Positions 9,206 to 18,763 of a stretch of DNA of 64,000 nucleotides are shown piece after piece. A model generated the notes under the pieces. That model was not told where the DNA came from. It searched no databases and worked only from the letters and a program-made list of their open reading frames with translations. This DNA is from an uncultured Lachnospiraceae bacterium. GTDB taxonomy: Bacteria > Bacillota > Clostridia > Lachnospirales > Lachnospiraceae. Within the stretch, counting starts at the first letter, position 1; each line of letters begins with the position of its first letter. A program made the translations under genes and the position numbers. Location: positions 1 to 64,000 of the forward strand of contig ONIH01000016.1 of assembly GCA_900317825.1 (NCBI GenBank). Direction: 5' to 3'.

Positions 9206-11575
9206 ATGACAAAATTATTAGTAGATGTGAACAGCATAGCAGAGGCAGCCGCAAACGGGCTGCCTTTTTGCGGTACAGAGGAGATAAATGAGAGAGCAGG
9301 GGCGGTATTCCACCTGATTTCCACTGTCGTGACAGAATATTCACCGGATAAGCTTTTTATGCTGACGCAGGACGAACGGGGACTAGGTGGCTATATAGAT
9401 GAGCTCGCAGAAAAAAATGGATGCTTCTATGCGTTGTGTGATCAGGCTTATGATATCATCAGATACATGACTCAGAAAAGTGACACTGATGATCTGGTGC
9501 TTACCGCGGACGACAGGTTCTGCGCTTTTGCTTCGGTAAAGACTAAGATACTTCTGATAGAATTTACGCCTGATGGTTCACGGGTAAGAGAAGTAACAGA
9601 GTCACTTTCTCCTGACTATCTGGTTCTTCGTGAGCTCACAGGAGCAGGTACGGCCGAGGCCCTTTTAGAACAGTATGGCTCTCTGGATGCGTTACTCTCG
9701 GATGAGAAGCTGAACTTTTTTGGAAAAGAAAAGGATATAAGGGAGAATTCTGAGATACTAAAGGGTGAAAGAGATAGCCTGATGAGCGGACCATCTGCTC
9801 TGGACAGAGACCAGGCTGATACTATAGCAGGTAGTGCAAAGGCTGATATCGCCGGACGCACGTTTACGATCAAAGCAGGCTCACAAGCTTCAGATGTTGA
9901 TACTTCAGGCATCGCATTTTTTACAGAGATAGATGAGGCGGTGATAGAGGAGTTTACGAAGGAAGCTGAGAAGCGGCTTTCCAGCGGTGAAAAAATAGTA
10001 TTCTACGATCTGAAGGCACTTCTGCATTCGCTCGGCAAGGCAGCAGGCTTCCCGTCTGAGATCAGGAAAGATCTGACACACGAGGAAGATAACGGACAGC
10101 TGTCATTTATAGGACAGCAGTACAAAAAAAGTGAAGCTGCTGAGAAGCTCTATGATCTTATCATGTCATACGAGAAGAAGGCCTGGGAGGAGTCACTTTC
10201 AGGACAGGTGTCATATGGTAAGGCGCTGCATAAGTATTTTGACGATGTAAAGATAGAAAGCTACATCGTAAACCCGCTCGAGGAGACAGAGTGCAAGAAC
10301 GCTTCTGAAGTGGCTGAGGCACACGGACATTTTTCAAAGGAGATGCAGGAGAGCGGACAGGAAAAGCTCTATGAAGAGCTCGAGCTTCCGCTTATCTTCG
10401 TGCTCTACGATATGGAAAAGACCGGAATATATATGGAGGCGGACCGCCTGCAGGACTACGGAAAAGAGCTTCAGGTCCACATCGATGAGCTTGAGAAAAA
10501 GATATACGCAGAGGCCGGAGAGGAGTTCAATATCAATTCTCCGAAGCAGCTTGGCGAGATACTTTTTGAAAAGCTGGGTCTCCCGAAGGGAAAGAAGACG
10601 AAGACCGGCTACTCGACTTCGCAGAAGGTCTTAGATGAACTGGCACCTGACTACCCGATAGTGGACGATGTCTTATCATACAGAAAGTACGCGAAGCTTA
10701 AGAGCACTTATGCAGACGGGCTCTTCACCTGTGTATCTGAGGACGGCAGAGTCCATACGACCTACCAGCAGACAGTCACAGCGACCGGAAGGCTTTCATC
10801 TACCGATCCGAACTTACAGAACATCCCTATAAGGCTCGAACTCGGCAAGCAGATAAGAAAAGTGTTTCTCCCGAAGAAAGATTCACTTTTCCTGGATGCT
10901 GACTATTCGCAGATAGAGTTAAGAGTCCTTGCGCATATGTCGGGTGATGAGAACCTGATAGAGGCATACAAGGCAGACAAGGATATACATACGGCGACAG
11001 CGGCTGCTGTATTCCATGTGCCGGCTGATCAGGTGACGCCTCTGCAGAGGCGCTCGGCAAAGGCCGTGAATTTCGGGATAGTCTACGGGATCAGCTCCTT
11101 CGGACTCGGACAGAATCTCTCCATCTCAAGGAAGGAAGCCCAACAGTACATAAACGACTATTTCAAGGCGTACCCGGGACTTCATTCATTCCTGGATGGA
11201 CTCGTGGATTCAGCGAAGATAAAAGGCTACGCTGAGACGATGTACGGCAGAAGGCGTCCGGTACCGGAGCTCAAGGAATCCCAGTACATGAGACGGCAGT
11301 TCGGAGAGAGAGTCGCCATGAATGCCCCTATCCAGGGAAGCGCCGCCGACATCATAAAGATAGCGATGCTCCATGTATTCGAGAGGCTTAGAAAAGAGGG
11401 ACTAAAGTCAAAGCTCCTGCTCCAGGTACACGATGAGCTTCTTATCGAGGCACCGGAGTCAGAAAAAGCTGAGGCGGAGAAGATCCTTAAAGAGGAGATG
11501 GAAAATGCAGCGGCTCTTAAGGTTCCGCTCGAAGTAGATCTGGAGGAAGGCTATGACTGGTACTCGGCACACTAA
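9206..11575 (+). CDS. polA: DNA polymerase I with eroded exonuclease domains
   Basis: Family A DNA polymerase for repair synthesis and gap filling. The polymerase part is intact: motif A FLDADYSQIELRVL with the catalytic Asp at 566, motif B RRSAKAVNFGIVYG, and motif C LQVHDELLIE with the Asp at 743. The front is unusual. Only about 200 residues stand where the 5'-nuclease normally takes about 290. It keeps faint echoes (LLVDVNSIAEAAANGLP, GAGTAEALLEQYGSLDALL) but the run of acidic metal ligands is missing. The middle region lacks the DxE of a 3'-5' proofreading domain. Total length is 789 residues against about 880-930. The 3' end overlaps cls by 23 bases. Confidence 0.95.
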   Translation: MTKLLVDVNSIAEAAANGLPFCGTEEINERAGAVFHLISTVVTEYSPDKLFMLTQDERGLGGYIDELAEKNGCFYALCDQAYDIIRYMTQKSDTDDLVLTADDRFCAFASVKTKILLIEFTPDGSRVREVTESLSPDYLVLRELTGAGTAEALLEQYGSLDALLSDEKLNFFGKEKDIRENSEILKGERDSLMSGPSALDRDQADTIAGSAKADIAGRTFTIKAGSQASDVDTSGIAFFTEIDEAVIEEFTKEAEKRLSSGEKIVFYDLKALLHSLGKAAGFPSEIRKDLTHEEDNGQLSFIGQQYKKSEAAEKLYDLIMSYEKKAWEESLSGQVSYGKALHKYFDDVKIESYIVNPLEETECKNASEVAEAHGHFSKEMQESGQEKLYEELELPLIFVLYDMEKTGIYMEADRLQDYGKELQVHIDELEKKIYAEAGEEFNINSPKQLGEILFEKLGLPKGKKTKTGYSTSQKVLDELAPDYPIVDDVLSYRKYAKLKSTYADGLFTCVSEDGRVHTTYQQTVTATGRLSSTDPNLQNIPIRLELGKQIRKVFLPKKDSLFLDADYSQIELRVLAHMSGDENLIEAYKADKDIHTATAAAVFHVPADQVTPLQRRSAKAVNFGIVYGISSFGLGQNLSISRKEAQQYINDYFKAYPGLHSFLDGLVDSAKIKGYAETMYGRRRPVPELKESQYMRRQFGERVAMNAPIQGSAADIIKIAMLHVFERLRKEGLKSKLLLQVHDELLIEAPESEKAEAEKILKEEMENAAALKVPLEVDLEEGYDWYSAH

Positions 11576-13124
11576 GCTGGCTCCCGAGAGAAAGGCAGCC
11601 AGGAAAAACGGCATATTCAGGCTTGTAGCTGTACTGATCGCTATCATTTTCGAGATAGCACTGATCACGAATCTGTTCACGAGACTCAACGACCACGCCG
11701 AATGGATAAATGTGACGACCCGTGTCGTAGCTGTCCTTCTGGTACTTCTGATATATAACGAGAATAAAAACGCTGCCTTCAAGACTCCCTGGATCATCCT
11801 GATCATGGCGGTTCCGATCTTCGGAATCACTATGTATCTGCTCGTCGGTCTGAACGCGCACACTTTTCAGATGAAGAGGCGGTACGCGGAGATAGATGAG
11901 AAACTTTTTTCGATGACGGAGAGCGACGAGACTCTGGTGCAGGACATAAAAGACAGGGATGCAGGAGCCGGAGCGATAGCGTCTTATCTGCAGAACCAGG
12001 CGCACTTCACTCCGTATGTAAACAGTGGCGTAACCTACTTCGGGGATACTATGGAAGCTCTCGAGGCTATGCTTGACGCACTGAAAAGCGCAGAGCACTT
12101 TATCTTCATGGAGTACTTTGCGATAGACGATAAGGAGGCCTGGCACAGGATAGAGGAAATCCTCGTCGAAAAGGTAAAGGCAGGAGTCGAGGTCAGAGTC
12201 TTCTACGACGACCTTGGTAGCATAGGTTTTATAAATACTGCCTTCTCTAAAAAAATGAATTCGCTCGGAATCAAGTGCCGGGTATTTAATCCGTTTTTCC
12301 CTGGACTCAACCGGTTCTTAAATAACAGGGATCACAGGAAGATAACTGTAGTCGATGGAAAGACAGCATTTACCGGAGGCTTTAATCTGGCTGACGAGTA
12401 TTTTAACATCGAGCGCCCGTACAAGGCGTGGAAAGACTGCGGCATCAGGGTCACCGGAAGCGCAGTTGACGCGATGACTGTGATCTTCCTGGAGAACTGG
12501 AACGCCACGAAGAAGCACTTCGAAAAGGATAAATTGTATGATAAGTTCCTCGTGGCTGAAAAGGGTGAGACTTCGAAGGGCTTTGTAATACCGTTTGCTG
12601 ACTCGCCGATGGATGAACTCCAGGTCGGAGAGGACGTCTACATCTCGATGATAGACCGAGCCGAGGACTATGTCTGGTTCATGACGCCGTATCTGATCAT
12701 TACAGATGAACTGAAAAAAGCCCTGATGCTTGCGGCAATGCGCGGAGTCGACGTGCGCATCATAACGCCGGGAGTGCCTGACAAGAAGATGGTCTATTCG
12801 ATAACCCGGTCATTTTACCATGATCTCTGCAATGCCGGAGTGAAGATATATGAGTGGACGCCCGGTTTCATGCACGGAAAGCTCTGCGTATCTGACGACA
12901 CACTCGCGGTCTGCGGCACGATAAACCTCGATTACAGAAGCCTTTACCACCATTTTGAGAACGGGGTATTTTTCGGTTACTGCGATGCAGTCATTGACGC
13001 AAAGCATGACTTCGAGAAGACACAGAGCGAATGTGCTGACGTGACTCTCGACTATAAAGTCGGCAGAAAAGGCATCATGAGACTCGGTCAGATGTTCCTC
13101 AGATTATTTGCGGAACTGCTGTGA
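11553..13124 (+). CDS. cls: Cardiolipin synthase (phospholipase D family)
   Basis: Membrane enzyme that joins two phosphatidylglycerols into cardiolipin plus glycerol. Two N-terminal hydrophobic helices (about residues 21-42 and 55-95) precede two HKD phospholipase D motifs: H261-R-K263-ITVV-D268 with the following GGFN, and H441-G-K443-LCVSD with GTINLDYRS. The 523-residue length is typical. GGAGG at 11542-11546 lies 6 bases before the ATG, inside the end of polA, so the 23-base overlap is probably real and coupled. A promoter for the next gene lies in its last codons. Confidence 0.94.
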   Translation: MTGTRHTKLAPERKAARKNGIFRLVAVLIAIIFEIALITNLFTRLNDHAEWINVTTRVVAVLLVLLIYNENKNAAFKTPWIILIMAVPIFGITMYLLVGLNAHTFQMKRRYAEIDEKLFSMTESDETLVQDIKDRDAGAGAIASYLQNQAHFTPYVNSGVTYFGDTMEALEAMLDALKSAEHFIFMEYFAIDDKEAWHRIEEILVEKVKAGVEVRVFYDDLGSIGFINTAFSKKMNSLGIKCRVFNPFFPGLNRFLNNRDHRKITVVDGKTAFTGGFNLADEYFNIERPYKAWKDCGIRVTGSAVDAMTVIFLENWNATKKHFEKDKLYDKFLVAEKGETSKGFVIPFADSPMDELQVGEDVYISMIDRAEDYVWFMTPYLIITDELKKALMLAAMRGVDVRIITPGVPDKKMVYSITRSFYHDLCNAGVKIYEWTPGFMHGKLCVSDDTLAVCGTINLDYRSLYHHFENGVFFGYCDAVIDAKHDFEKTQSECADVTLDYKVGRKGIMRLGQMFLRLFAELL

Positions 13125-13136
13125 TAATGCTATAAT
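13108..13136 (+). promoter_or_regulatory. Promoter of the coaE-ftsA fusion gene
   Basis: TTGCGG (13108-13113), a 17-base spacer and a consensus TATAAT (13131-13136) straddle the end of cls. The predicted start near 13143 gives a leader of about 25 bases that includes AGGAGA (13157-13162). Confidence 0.72.
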
Positions 13137-13168
13137 ACTAGATATTGTGTAAACACAGGAGAACGTTC

Positions 13169-16021
13169 ATGCATTTTATAGGAATTACAGGAGGGGTCGG
13201 CGCCGGAAAGAGCGAGGTGCTGAATTTCCTTGAAGAGAATTATAACGTTGAGGTCCTGCATTCTGATGACCTCGCAAAGCAGCTGATCCTTCCGGGACAC
13301 GCCTGCTACGATATCATAAGACAGCAGTTCCATGACGAGGACATCTGGGGCGGAGAAGTAGCTTCTGCACCTGGAAAGCCTGTCATAGACAAGGGGAAGC
13401 TGGCAAAACTCATTTTTTCAGATGAAGCAAAGAGGAAAAAATACGACGGGATCGTACACCCTGCGGTAAAAGAGGAAATCCTCAGAAGAGTGGAGTCTGC
13501 GAGGAAGAGCAGAAAAGTCGATGTATTTTTCTTAGAAGCAGCTCTTCTGATAGAGGAGGGATACGGCCAGGTCTGCGACGAACTCTGGTACATCTATGCG
13601 CCGGTCGGAGTCAGGAGACAGAGGCTTAAGGCTTCACGCGGCTACACTGATCAGAAGATAGACCAGATGCTCGCTTCACAGCTTCCGGATGATGAGTTCA
13701 GAAATGCATGTGATGTGACTATAGATAACACCAGAGGGAAGGAAGACGGTTTCCCGGACGTAAAGAAAGAGATGGAGAGACTTCTCGGAGAAGATAAAGA
13801 AAAGCATATGATAGAAGTCAGTGAAGCGGCTACGGATGCGGCACCTGCCTTTGACCTTCCGGAGAATGCAGATGAGCTGGTCTACAGCCTCGACATCGGA
13901 ACGAGAAATGTCGTAGGAACTGTAGGCTATCAGACAGACGAGGGCGAATTCACTGTCGTGGCGATGGAGAGCAGAGAGCACAAGAGCCGTGCGATGCTCG
14001 ACGGACAGATCCACGATATCGGAAAAGTGGCCGACATCATCCGTGAGGTCACAGATGATCTGAACGCCCAGCTCGGCATTAAGCTGCACGAAGTATGTAT
14101 CGCAGCCGCAGGCCGTGTGCTTCGCACGGTGACGACCAGAGTCGAGATGGATTTCGATGAGGAGACGGTGATCACAGGCGAGGATATAAATACCTTAGAC
14201 CTGATGGGAGTCGACCAGGCACAGAGGGATATCAATATGGACGGCGGTCCGTACAGATTCTACTGTGTCGGTTATTCGACGATGAAGTACTACCTTAACG
14301 GCGAGCTCTTCTCGAATCTCGAAGGACACAAGGCACAGCGGATCGAGGAAGTCATCATAGTGACGTTCCTTCCTGAGGACGTAGTGGACGGACTCTATTC
14401 GGCAGTCGAGAGAGCAGGGCTTTCAGTCATGAACATGACCCTCGAGCCTATAGCAGCAATCGCAGTCGCCATCCCGAAAAATTACCGGATGCTGAATATC
14501 GCTCTTATAGATGTAGGAGCCGGCACTTCCGATATCTGTATCACCCGTGACGGAAGCATCATAGCTTATGGCATGATACCTTACGCAGGTGATGAGCTGA
14601 CTGAGGTCTTAGTCCAGGCTTTCCTTGTCGACTTCGACACGGCAGAACAGATCAAAAAGGATTCGACCGTAAAGGACAGAGTCACTTACACAGACATCAT
14701 GGGGCTGGAGCACACGATCCCTGCGAAGGAAGTCTGGAAGCTCACCGACCCTGTCATGGAAAAAATAACCGACGCTGTCGGCGAGAAGATCATAGAGTTA
14801 AACGGCGGAAAGACAGTAGCAGCTGCCTTCGTAGTAGGCGGCGGCGGAAAGGTTCACGGATTTACAGACCACCTGTCTGAGAAGCTCGGCATAGTACATG
14901 AGCGTGTCGCTCTCCGCGGTGAGGAAGTCATGAAGAATATCACCTTCCCTGACGGAGTCAAGAAAGACCCGCTCTATGTCACGCCTATCGGTATCTGCCT
15001 GAACTACTACGAACAGAAAAATAACTTCATCATGATCCACTTCAACGGTGAGATGATGAAGCTCTACGATAACGGCCATCTGAAGATAGTCGATGCTGCC
15101 ATGCAGTCCGGAATGGATACGGCAGAGCTTTTCCCGAAGAGAGGAAAAGAGACGAGATTTACCGTAAACGGCGAGGAGAGGATGGTCCGCGGTGTCGAAG
15201 GCGAGTCTGCACGTGTCATGATGAACGGACACGAGGCTTCGCTAAACACAGTACTGATCCCTAATGCGACAGTCACTATCACAGGATCTACTGCCGGTGG
15301 AGAAGGGTCAGTCCGTATCGAGAATCTTGATGAATTTTCAAAGTCATTTGTATCGTTTATCGTAAACGGCACAAAGGTAAAATGCCCGAAGTTTGTCGAA
15401 GTAAACGGAGAGCTCAAGCCGGGCACCTATGAGATCAAAAACGGTGATGACATCGAGACCAGAGACTACTATACTGTAGGTGAGCTGGCAGCCTTTATGG
15501 ATGTAGAGGTAGATCAGAATCACCAGATCCTCGTGAACTCAAATGTCGCCGATATGAACACGCTGATCTACGAGAACTTCACGATCGACTGGACGGTGAC
15601 GGGATTGGGACACGAGCAGGCAGTGTATAAGCCGGAGGATATAGACGGCTACACTGACCTTTCCGATGTGCCTGAAAAAGACGATGAGCCAGAAGAAGAG
15701 GAGACCGAAAAAGTCTACAGTGAGCTCACTTCTGATCAGAGTTCACTTACGAATACTCCGGACAGGCCTGCTACACCTCTTACAGAGGAAGCATCGGATG
15801 AGATGGGAATTCCTAAGAACGTCATCTATGTGACATTTAATGACGAGAAGGTGAACCTGAGCGGAAGGGACGACTATATTTTTGCAGATGTCTTAGCAAA
15901 GGTGAACTTCGATGTGAACCAGGCGAACGGAAGAACTGTAGTCGCCAAGCGGAACGGAGTCAGATGCGGCTATGCCGATGCCATCCAGGATGGCGATGAA
16001 CTAAGGATTGATTTCGAATGA
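13169..16021 (+). CDS. coaE: Dephospho-CoA kinase fused to an FtsA-like actin-fold protein
   Basis: One uninterrupted frame of 950 residues holds two proteins that are normally separate. Residues 1 to about 205 are dephospho-CoA kinase, the last step of CoA synthesis, with P-loop GGVGAGKS (8-15) and HSDDLAKQL. From about 238 an FtsA/PilM-like ATPase follows: D242-IGT phosphate-1, D448-VGAGTSDI phosphate-2, and VVGGGGKVHG (about 555-565). From about 620 to the end are beta-rich segments, the last ending in a ubiquitin-like GDELRIDFE. The chosen ATG has AGGAGA 6 bases upstream; an earlier TTG at 13145 has no such site. An internal ATG (residue 214, base 13808) could start a free FtsA-like protein but lacks a nearby ribosome site. 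The ATGA overlap with the next gene suggests coupling. Confidence 0.9.
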   Translation: MHFIGITGGVGAGKSEVLNFLEENYNVEVLHSDDLAKQLILPGHACYDIIRQQFHDEDIWGGEVASAPGKPVIDKGKLAKLIFSDEAKRKKYDGIVHPAVKEEILRRVESARKSRKVDVFFLEAALLIEEGYGQVCDELWYIYAPVGVRRQRLKASRGYTDQKIDQMLASQLPDDEFRNACDVTIDNTRGKEDGFPDVKKEMERLLGEDKEKHMIEVSEAATDAAPAFDLPENADELVYSLDIGTRNVVGTVGYQTDEGEFTVVAMESREHKSRAMLDGQIHDIGKVADIIREVTDDLNAQLGIKLHEVCIAAAGRVLRTVTTRVEMDFDEETVITGEDINTLDLMGVDQAQRDINMDGGPYRFYCVGYSTMKYYLNGELFSNLEGHKAQRIEEVIIVTFLPEDVVDGLYSAVERAGLSVMNMTLEPIAAIAVAIPKNYRMLNIALIDVGAGTSDICITRDGSIIAYGMIPYAGDELTEVLVQAFLVDFDTAEQIKKDSTVKDRVTYTDIMGLEHTIPAKEVWKLTDPVMEKITDAVGEKIIELNGGKTVAAAFVVGGGGKVHGFTDHLSEKLGIVHERVALRGEEVMKNITFPDGVKKDPLYVTPIGICLNYYEQKNNFIMIHFNGEMMKLYDNGHLKIVDAAMQSGMDTAELFPKRGKETRFTVNGEERMVRGVEGESARVMMNGHEASLNTVLIPNATVTITGSTAGGEGSVRIENLDEFSKSFVSFIVNGTKVKCPKFVEVNGELKPGTYEIKNGDDIETRDYYTVGELAAFMDVEVDQNHQILVNSNVADMNTLIYENFTIDWTVTGLGHEQAVYKPEDIDGYTDLSDVPEKDDEPEEEETEKVYSELTSDQSSLTNTPDRPATPLTEEASDEMGIPKNVIYVTFNDEKVNLSGRDDYIFADVLAKVNFDVNQANGRTVVAKRNGVRCGYADAIQDGDELRIDFE

Positions 16022-16824
16022 TGGAGATGTTTTCTATCGCGAGCGGGTCGAGCGGAAACTGCATCTGTGCAGGAAACGACGACACGCACGTGATGATAGA
16101 TGCCGGCATATCCGGTAAAAAAATCGAAGCAGGCATGAACACCTACGACCTGACCACAAAGGATATGGCGGGAATCCTCGTGACTCACGAGCACATCGAC
16201 CATGTGTCGGGGCTCGGAGTCGTGATGAGAAGATACGGGCTTCCGGTCTATTCGACCGAAGGCACGATAAAGGCCATATTAAAGGACGGCCGTATCGGAA
16301 AAGTAGACAAAGGACTTTTTCACGCGGTAAAGCCTGATGAGACTTTCCAGCTCGGAAGCCTTGACGTAAAGCCGATACACATCTCGCATGATGCGGCTGA
16401 TCCGGTAGCTTACATCATAAAGGACCGATACAAGGGAAAAAAGGTCGGAGTCATAACTGACTTAGGAAAATACGACAACTACATCATAGACAATGTCCGT
16501 GAGCTGTCCGCAGTTTTACTCGAGGCAAACCATGATGTAAATATGCTCGAGGTAGGCCCTTATCCGTATCAGCTGAAGCGCCGTATCTTAAGCGATTACG
16601 GACACCTGTCCAATAACCTCTCGGGCCAGCTCCTTGGAAAAATACTTAACGACCATATGGAGCATGTATTTTTAGGACACCTGTCCGCTGAGAATAATTA
16701 CGGCAGGCTCGCTCTTGAGACGGTAAGAGACGAGGTTACAGAAGGAGAAAACCCTTATAAAGGTAAGGATTTTAATATAACAGTGGCTTCGAGACATGAA
16801 GTCTCGGAGAAGGTTGTAGTGTAA
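16018..16824 (+). CDS. WalJ/YycJ-like MBL-fold hydrolase
   Basis: Small metallo-beta-lactamase-fold protein of the YycJ/WalJ family, linked in other Firmicutes to coordination of wall metabolism and DNA replication; the substrate is unsettled. The 268 residues open with FSIASGSSGNC, typical of the family, followed by the metal motif THEHIDHVSG (about 58-67), HISHDAADPVAY, and VITDLG. Its start overlaps the fusion gene's stop by 4 bases. Either of two tandem ATG codons (16018 or 16021) could be used. Here it lies beside an FtsA-like gene rather than beside walK/walR, so the link to the Wal system is not shown by the sequence. Confidence 0.87.
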   Translation: MMEMFSIASGSSGNCICAGNDDTHVMIDAGISGKKIEAGMNTYDLTTKDMAGILVTHEHIDHVSGLGVVMRRYGLPVYSTEGTIKAILKDGRIGKVDKGLFHAVKPDETFQLGSLDVKPIHISHDAADPVAYIIKDRYKGKKVGVITDLGKYDNYIIDNVRELSAVLLEANHDVNMLEVGPYPYQLKRRILSDYGHLSNNLSGQLLGKILNDHMEHVFLGHLSAENNYGRLALETVRDEVTEGENPYKGKDFNITVASRHEVSEKVVV

Positions 16825-16855
16825 AGCCATTAGTTGGAAAAAGAAAGGAACAAAA

Positions 16856-17137
16856 ATGGAAAGTAAAAACCGCACCATTATCAGTGTAGTTGGAAAAGAT
16901 GCTGTCGGCATCATCGCAAAGGTATGTACCTACCTTTCAGAGCACAAGGCTAATGTCCTTGACATCTCACAGACTATCCTCGACGGATTTTTCACTATGA
17001 TGATGATCGTGGACACGAGCGCTGCCGATGAGTCATTCGGAGACATCCAGAAGGGTCTTGCTGACATCGGAAAGGAGATCGGAGTCGATATCCACTGTCA
17101 GAAGGAAGAAATTTTTGAAATGATGCACAGAATCTAA
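16856..17137 (+). CDS. ACT domain protein (UPF0237 type)
   Basis: A 93-residue stand-alone ACT domain. The opening [17 protein letters not shown] is the classic ligand-binding turn of ACT domains related to GcvR, followed by [21 protein letters not shown]. Such domains bind amino acids and act by dimerising or by regulating a partner. An AAAGGA site precedes the ATG. It stands 14 bases before the UPF0210 gene, an association seen widely in Firmicutes, which suggests it regulates or senses a ligand for that protein. The ligand is unknown. Confidence 0.9.
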   Translation: MESKNRTIISVVGKDAVGIIAKVCTYLSEHKANVLDISQTILDGFFTMMMIVDTSAADESFGDIQKGLADIGKEIGVDIHCQKEEIFEMMHRI

Positions 17138-17151
17138 ATCCAGGAGCGAAA

Positions 17152-18516
17152 ATGATAAATATACTCGAAGTCGAAGAGACCAACCGCATGGTCTCTGACG
17201 AGAACCTTGACGTAAGGACTATAACCATCGGGATCAGCCTTTTTGACTGTATGGATTCTGATCTCGACAAACTGAATGAAAAAATATACAAGAAGATTAC
17301 GACTGTCGCAAAAGACCTCGTGGCTACCGGCGAAAAAATAGAGAAGGAATTCGGTATCCCGATCGTTCACAAGCGTATTTCTGTAACTCCTATCGCGATG
17401 ATCGGAGCTGCCGCCTGCCACAGCCCTAAGGACTATGTGACTATAGCAAAGACCCTCGATAAGGCTGCAAAGACTGTCGGCGTGAATTTCCTCGGCGGAT
17501 ATTCAGCTATAGTAAGCAAGGGTATGACTACCCAGGATCAGATGCTGATCGAGTCGATCCCTGAAGCAATGGCTTCGACTGATTTTGTCTGCTCGTCGGT
17601 CAATGTCGGTTCTACCAAGACTGGGATAAATATGGACGCTGTCCGTCTCCTGGGTCAGATAGTAAAAGACACCGCTCTGGCTACTAAAGAGAATGATTCA
17701 CTGGGCTGCGCGAAGCTCGTTATCTTCTGCAACGCTCCGGATGACAACCCATTCATGGCCGGTGCTTTCCACGGAGTTTCAGAGGCTGATGCTATAATAA
17801 ATGTCGGTGTCTCAGGACCTGGAGTAGTAAAGACAGCGCTTTCCCATGTAAGAGGCGAGTCATTTGAAGTCCTCTGCGAGACTATAAAAAAGACCGCGTT
17901 TAAGATTACGAGAGTAGGTCAGGCTGTTGCAAAAGAGGCAAGCAGAATGCTTCATATACCTTTCGGCATCATCGACCTCTCACTGGCGCCAACACCTGCC
18001 ATAGGAGATTCTGTAGCTGATATCCTCGAGGAGATCGGAGTAGAAAAAGCAGGTGCTCCTGGAACTACAGCAGCTCTTGCGCTCCTAAACGATCAGGTAA
18101 AGAAGGGCGGTATCATGGCTTCATCGTATGTCGGCGGACTTTCGGGAGCCTTCATTCCTGTATCCGAGGATCAGGGAATGATCGACTCAGTAGAGGCCGG
18201 AGCCCTTACTATAGAGAAGCTCGAGGCTATGACCTGCGTCTGCTCAGTCGGCCTTGATATGATCGCTATTCCTGGTGACACAAAGGCTACGACCATCTCC
18301 GGTATCATCGCAGATGAGATGGCCATCGGAATGGTAAACCAGAAGACTACAGCTGTCCGCCTGATCCCTGTTATCGGCAAATCAGTCGGCGACACTGTCG
18401 AATTCGGCGGTCTCCTGGGTCACGCGCCTATCATGCCTGTAAACCAGTTCGACTGCCAGGGCTTTGTAAACCGCAAGGGCCGCATCCCAGCGCCGATACA
18501 TTCGTTTAAGAACTAA
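17152..18516 (+). CDS. PFL-like UPF0210 (DUF711) family protein
   Basis: A 454-residue cytoplasmic protein of the UPF0210/DUF711 family, whose structure resembles the glycyl-radical barrel but whose reaction is not established. Recognisable stretches are [12 protein letters not shown] (23-34), [43 protein letters not shown] text at about 210-225, and a glycine-rich C-terminus with [30 protein letters not shown] site precedes the ATG. It follows the ACT gene by 14 bases and is closed by a terminator at 18590, so the two form a small operon. Confidence 0.92.
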   Translation: MINILEVEETNRMVSDENLDVRTITIGISLFDCMDSDLDKLNEKIYKKITTVAKDLVATGEKIEKEFGIPIVHKRISVTPIAMIGAAACHSPKDYVTIAKTLDKAAKTVGVNFLGGYSAIVSKGMTTQDQMLIESIPEAMASTDFVCSSVNVGSTKTGINMDAVRLLGQIVKDTALATKENDSLGCAKLVIFCNAPDDNPFMAGAFHGVSEADAIINVGVSGPGVVKTALSHVRGESFEVLCETIKKTAFKITRVGQAVAKEASRMLHIPFGIIDLSLAPTPAIGDSVADILEEIGVEKAGAPGTTAALALLNDQVKKGGIMASSYVGGLSGAFIPVSEDQGMIDSVEAGALTIEKLEAMTCVCSVGLDMIAIPGDTKATTISGIIADEMAIGMVNQKTTAVRLIPVIGKSVGDTVEFGGLLGHAPIMPVNQFDCQGFVNRKGRIPAPIHSFKN

Positions 18517-18589
18517 TATAAAAATTGGGATACTCCATTAAAGGGATATTCTTTTGCATTTCATTCAGACAGAGACGTATTGATCCTGT

Positions 18590-18617
18590 GAGCGGCGAAT
18601 TGCAGCCGCTCTTTTTT
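18590..18617 (+). terminator. Rho-independent terminator after the UPF0210 gene
   Basis: A perfect 7-base stem GAGCGGC (18590-18596) / GCCGCTC (18605-18611) is followed by six T. It ends the ACT-UPF0210 transcript and faces the end of the candidate minus-strand small RNA. Confidence 0.92.
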
Positions 18618-18621
18618 ATAC

Positions 18622-18728
18622 AAAAAAGGAAGCATCCCGGGGAAGGATGCTTTCAAAAAGGGGGGTTATAAAAATATAAAAGGGGAAATGATTTAAGGAA
18701 TCATTGAAGGGGGTTCATTCCTTAAGTC
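18622..18728 (-). ncRNA. Candidate trans-acting small RNA with C-rich motifs
   Basis: On the minus strand a good promoter (TTGCAA, 17 bases, TATACT) is followed by about 107 bases that end in a terminator: AAGCATCC/GGATGCTT stem (18630-18637 with 18645-18652) and six T at 18627-18622. The 5' part folds into a perfect 9-base stem (TTAAGGAAT at 18693-18701 with ATTCCTTAA at 18717-18725), and its loop shows CCCCC. Two more C-runs (CCCC near 18682-18685, CCCCCC near 18660-18665) lie in an A/T-rich single-stranded stretch. No protein longer than a few codons fits. C-rich single strands of this kind pair with Shine-Dalgarno sequences in known Gram-positive small RNAs. Existence and targets are inferred. 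Confidence 0.6.
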
Positions 18729-18734
18729 TCTTAT

Positions 18735-18763
18735 AGTATAGTCCGGAATCACCATTTTTGCAA
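18735..18763 (-). promoter_or_regulatory. Promoter of the candidate small RNA
   Basis: Read on the minus strand: TTGCAA at 18763-18758, a 17-base spacer, and TATACT at 18740-18735, with the start expected near 18728. The remaining intergenic bases, about 18764-18868, are A/T-rich and show no gene. Confidence 0.65.

Noticed and set aside
11517..12146. A 209-codon minus-strand frame inside cls
   Set aside because: It lies opposite conserved cardiolipin synthase sequence, with no ribosome site or homology.
13808..16021. Independent ftsA starting at the internal ATG
   Set aside because: The frame is continuous with coaE and there is no ribosome site at a useful distance; kept only as an alternative.
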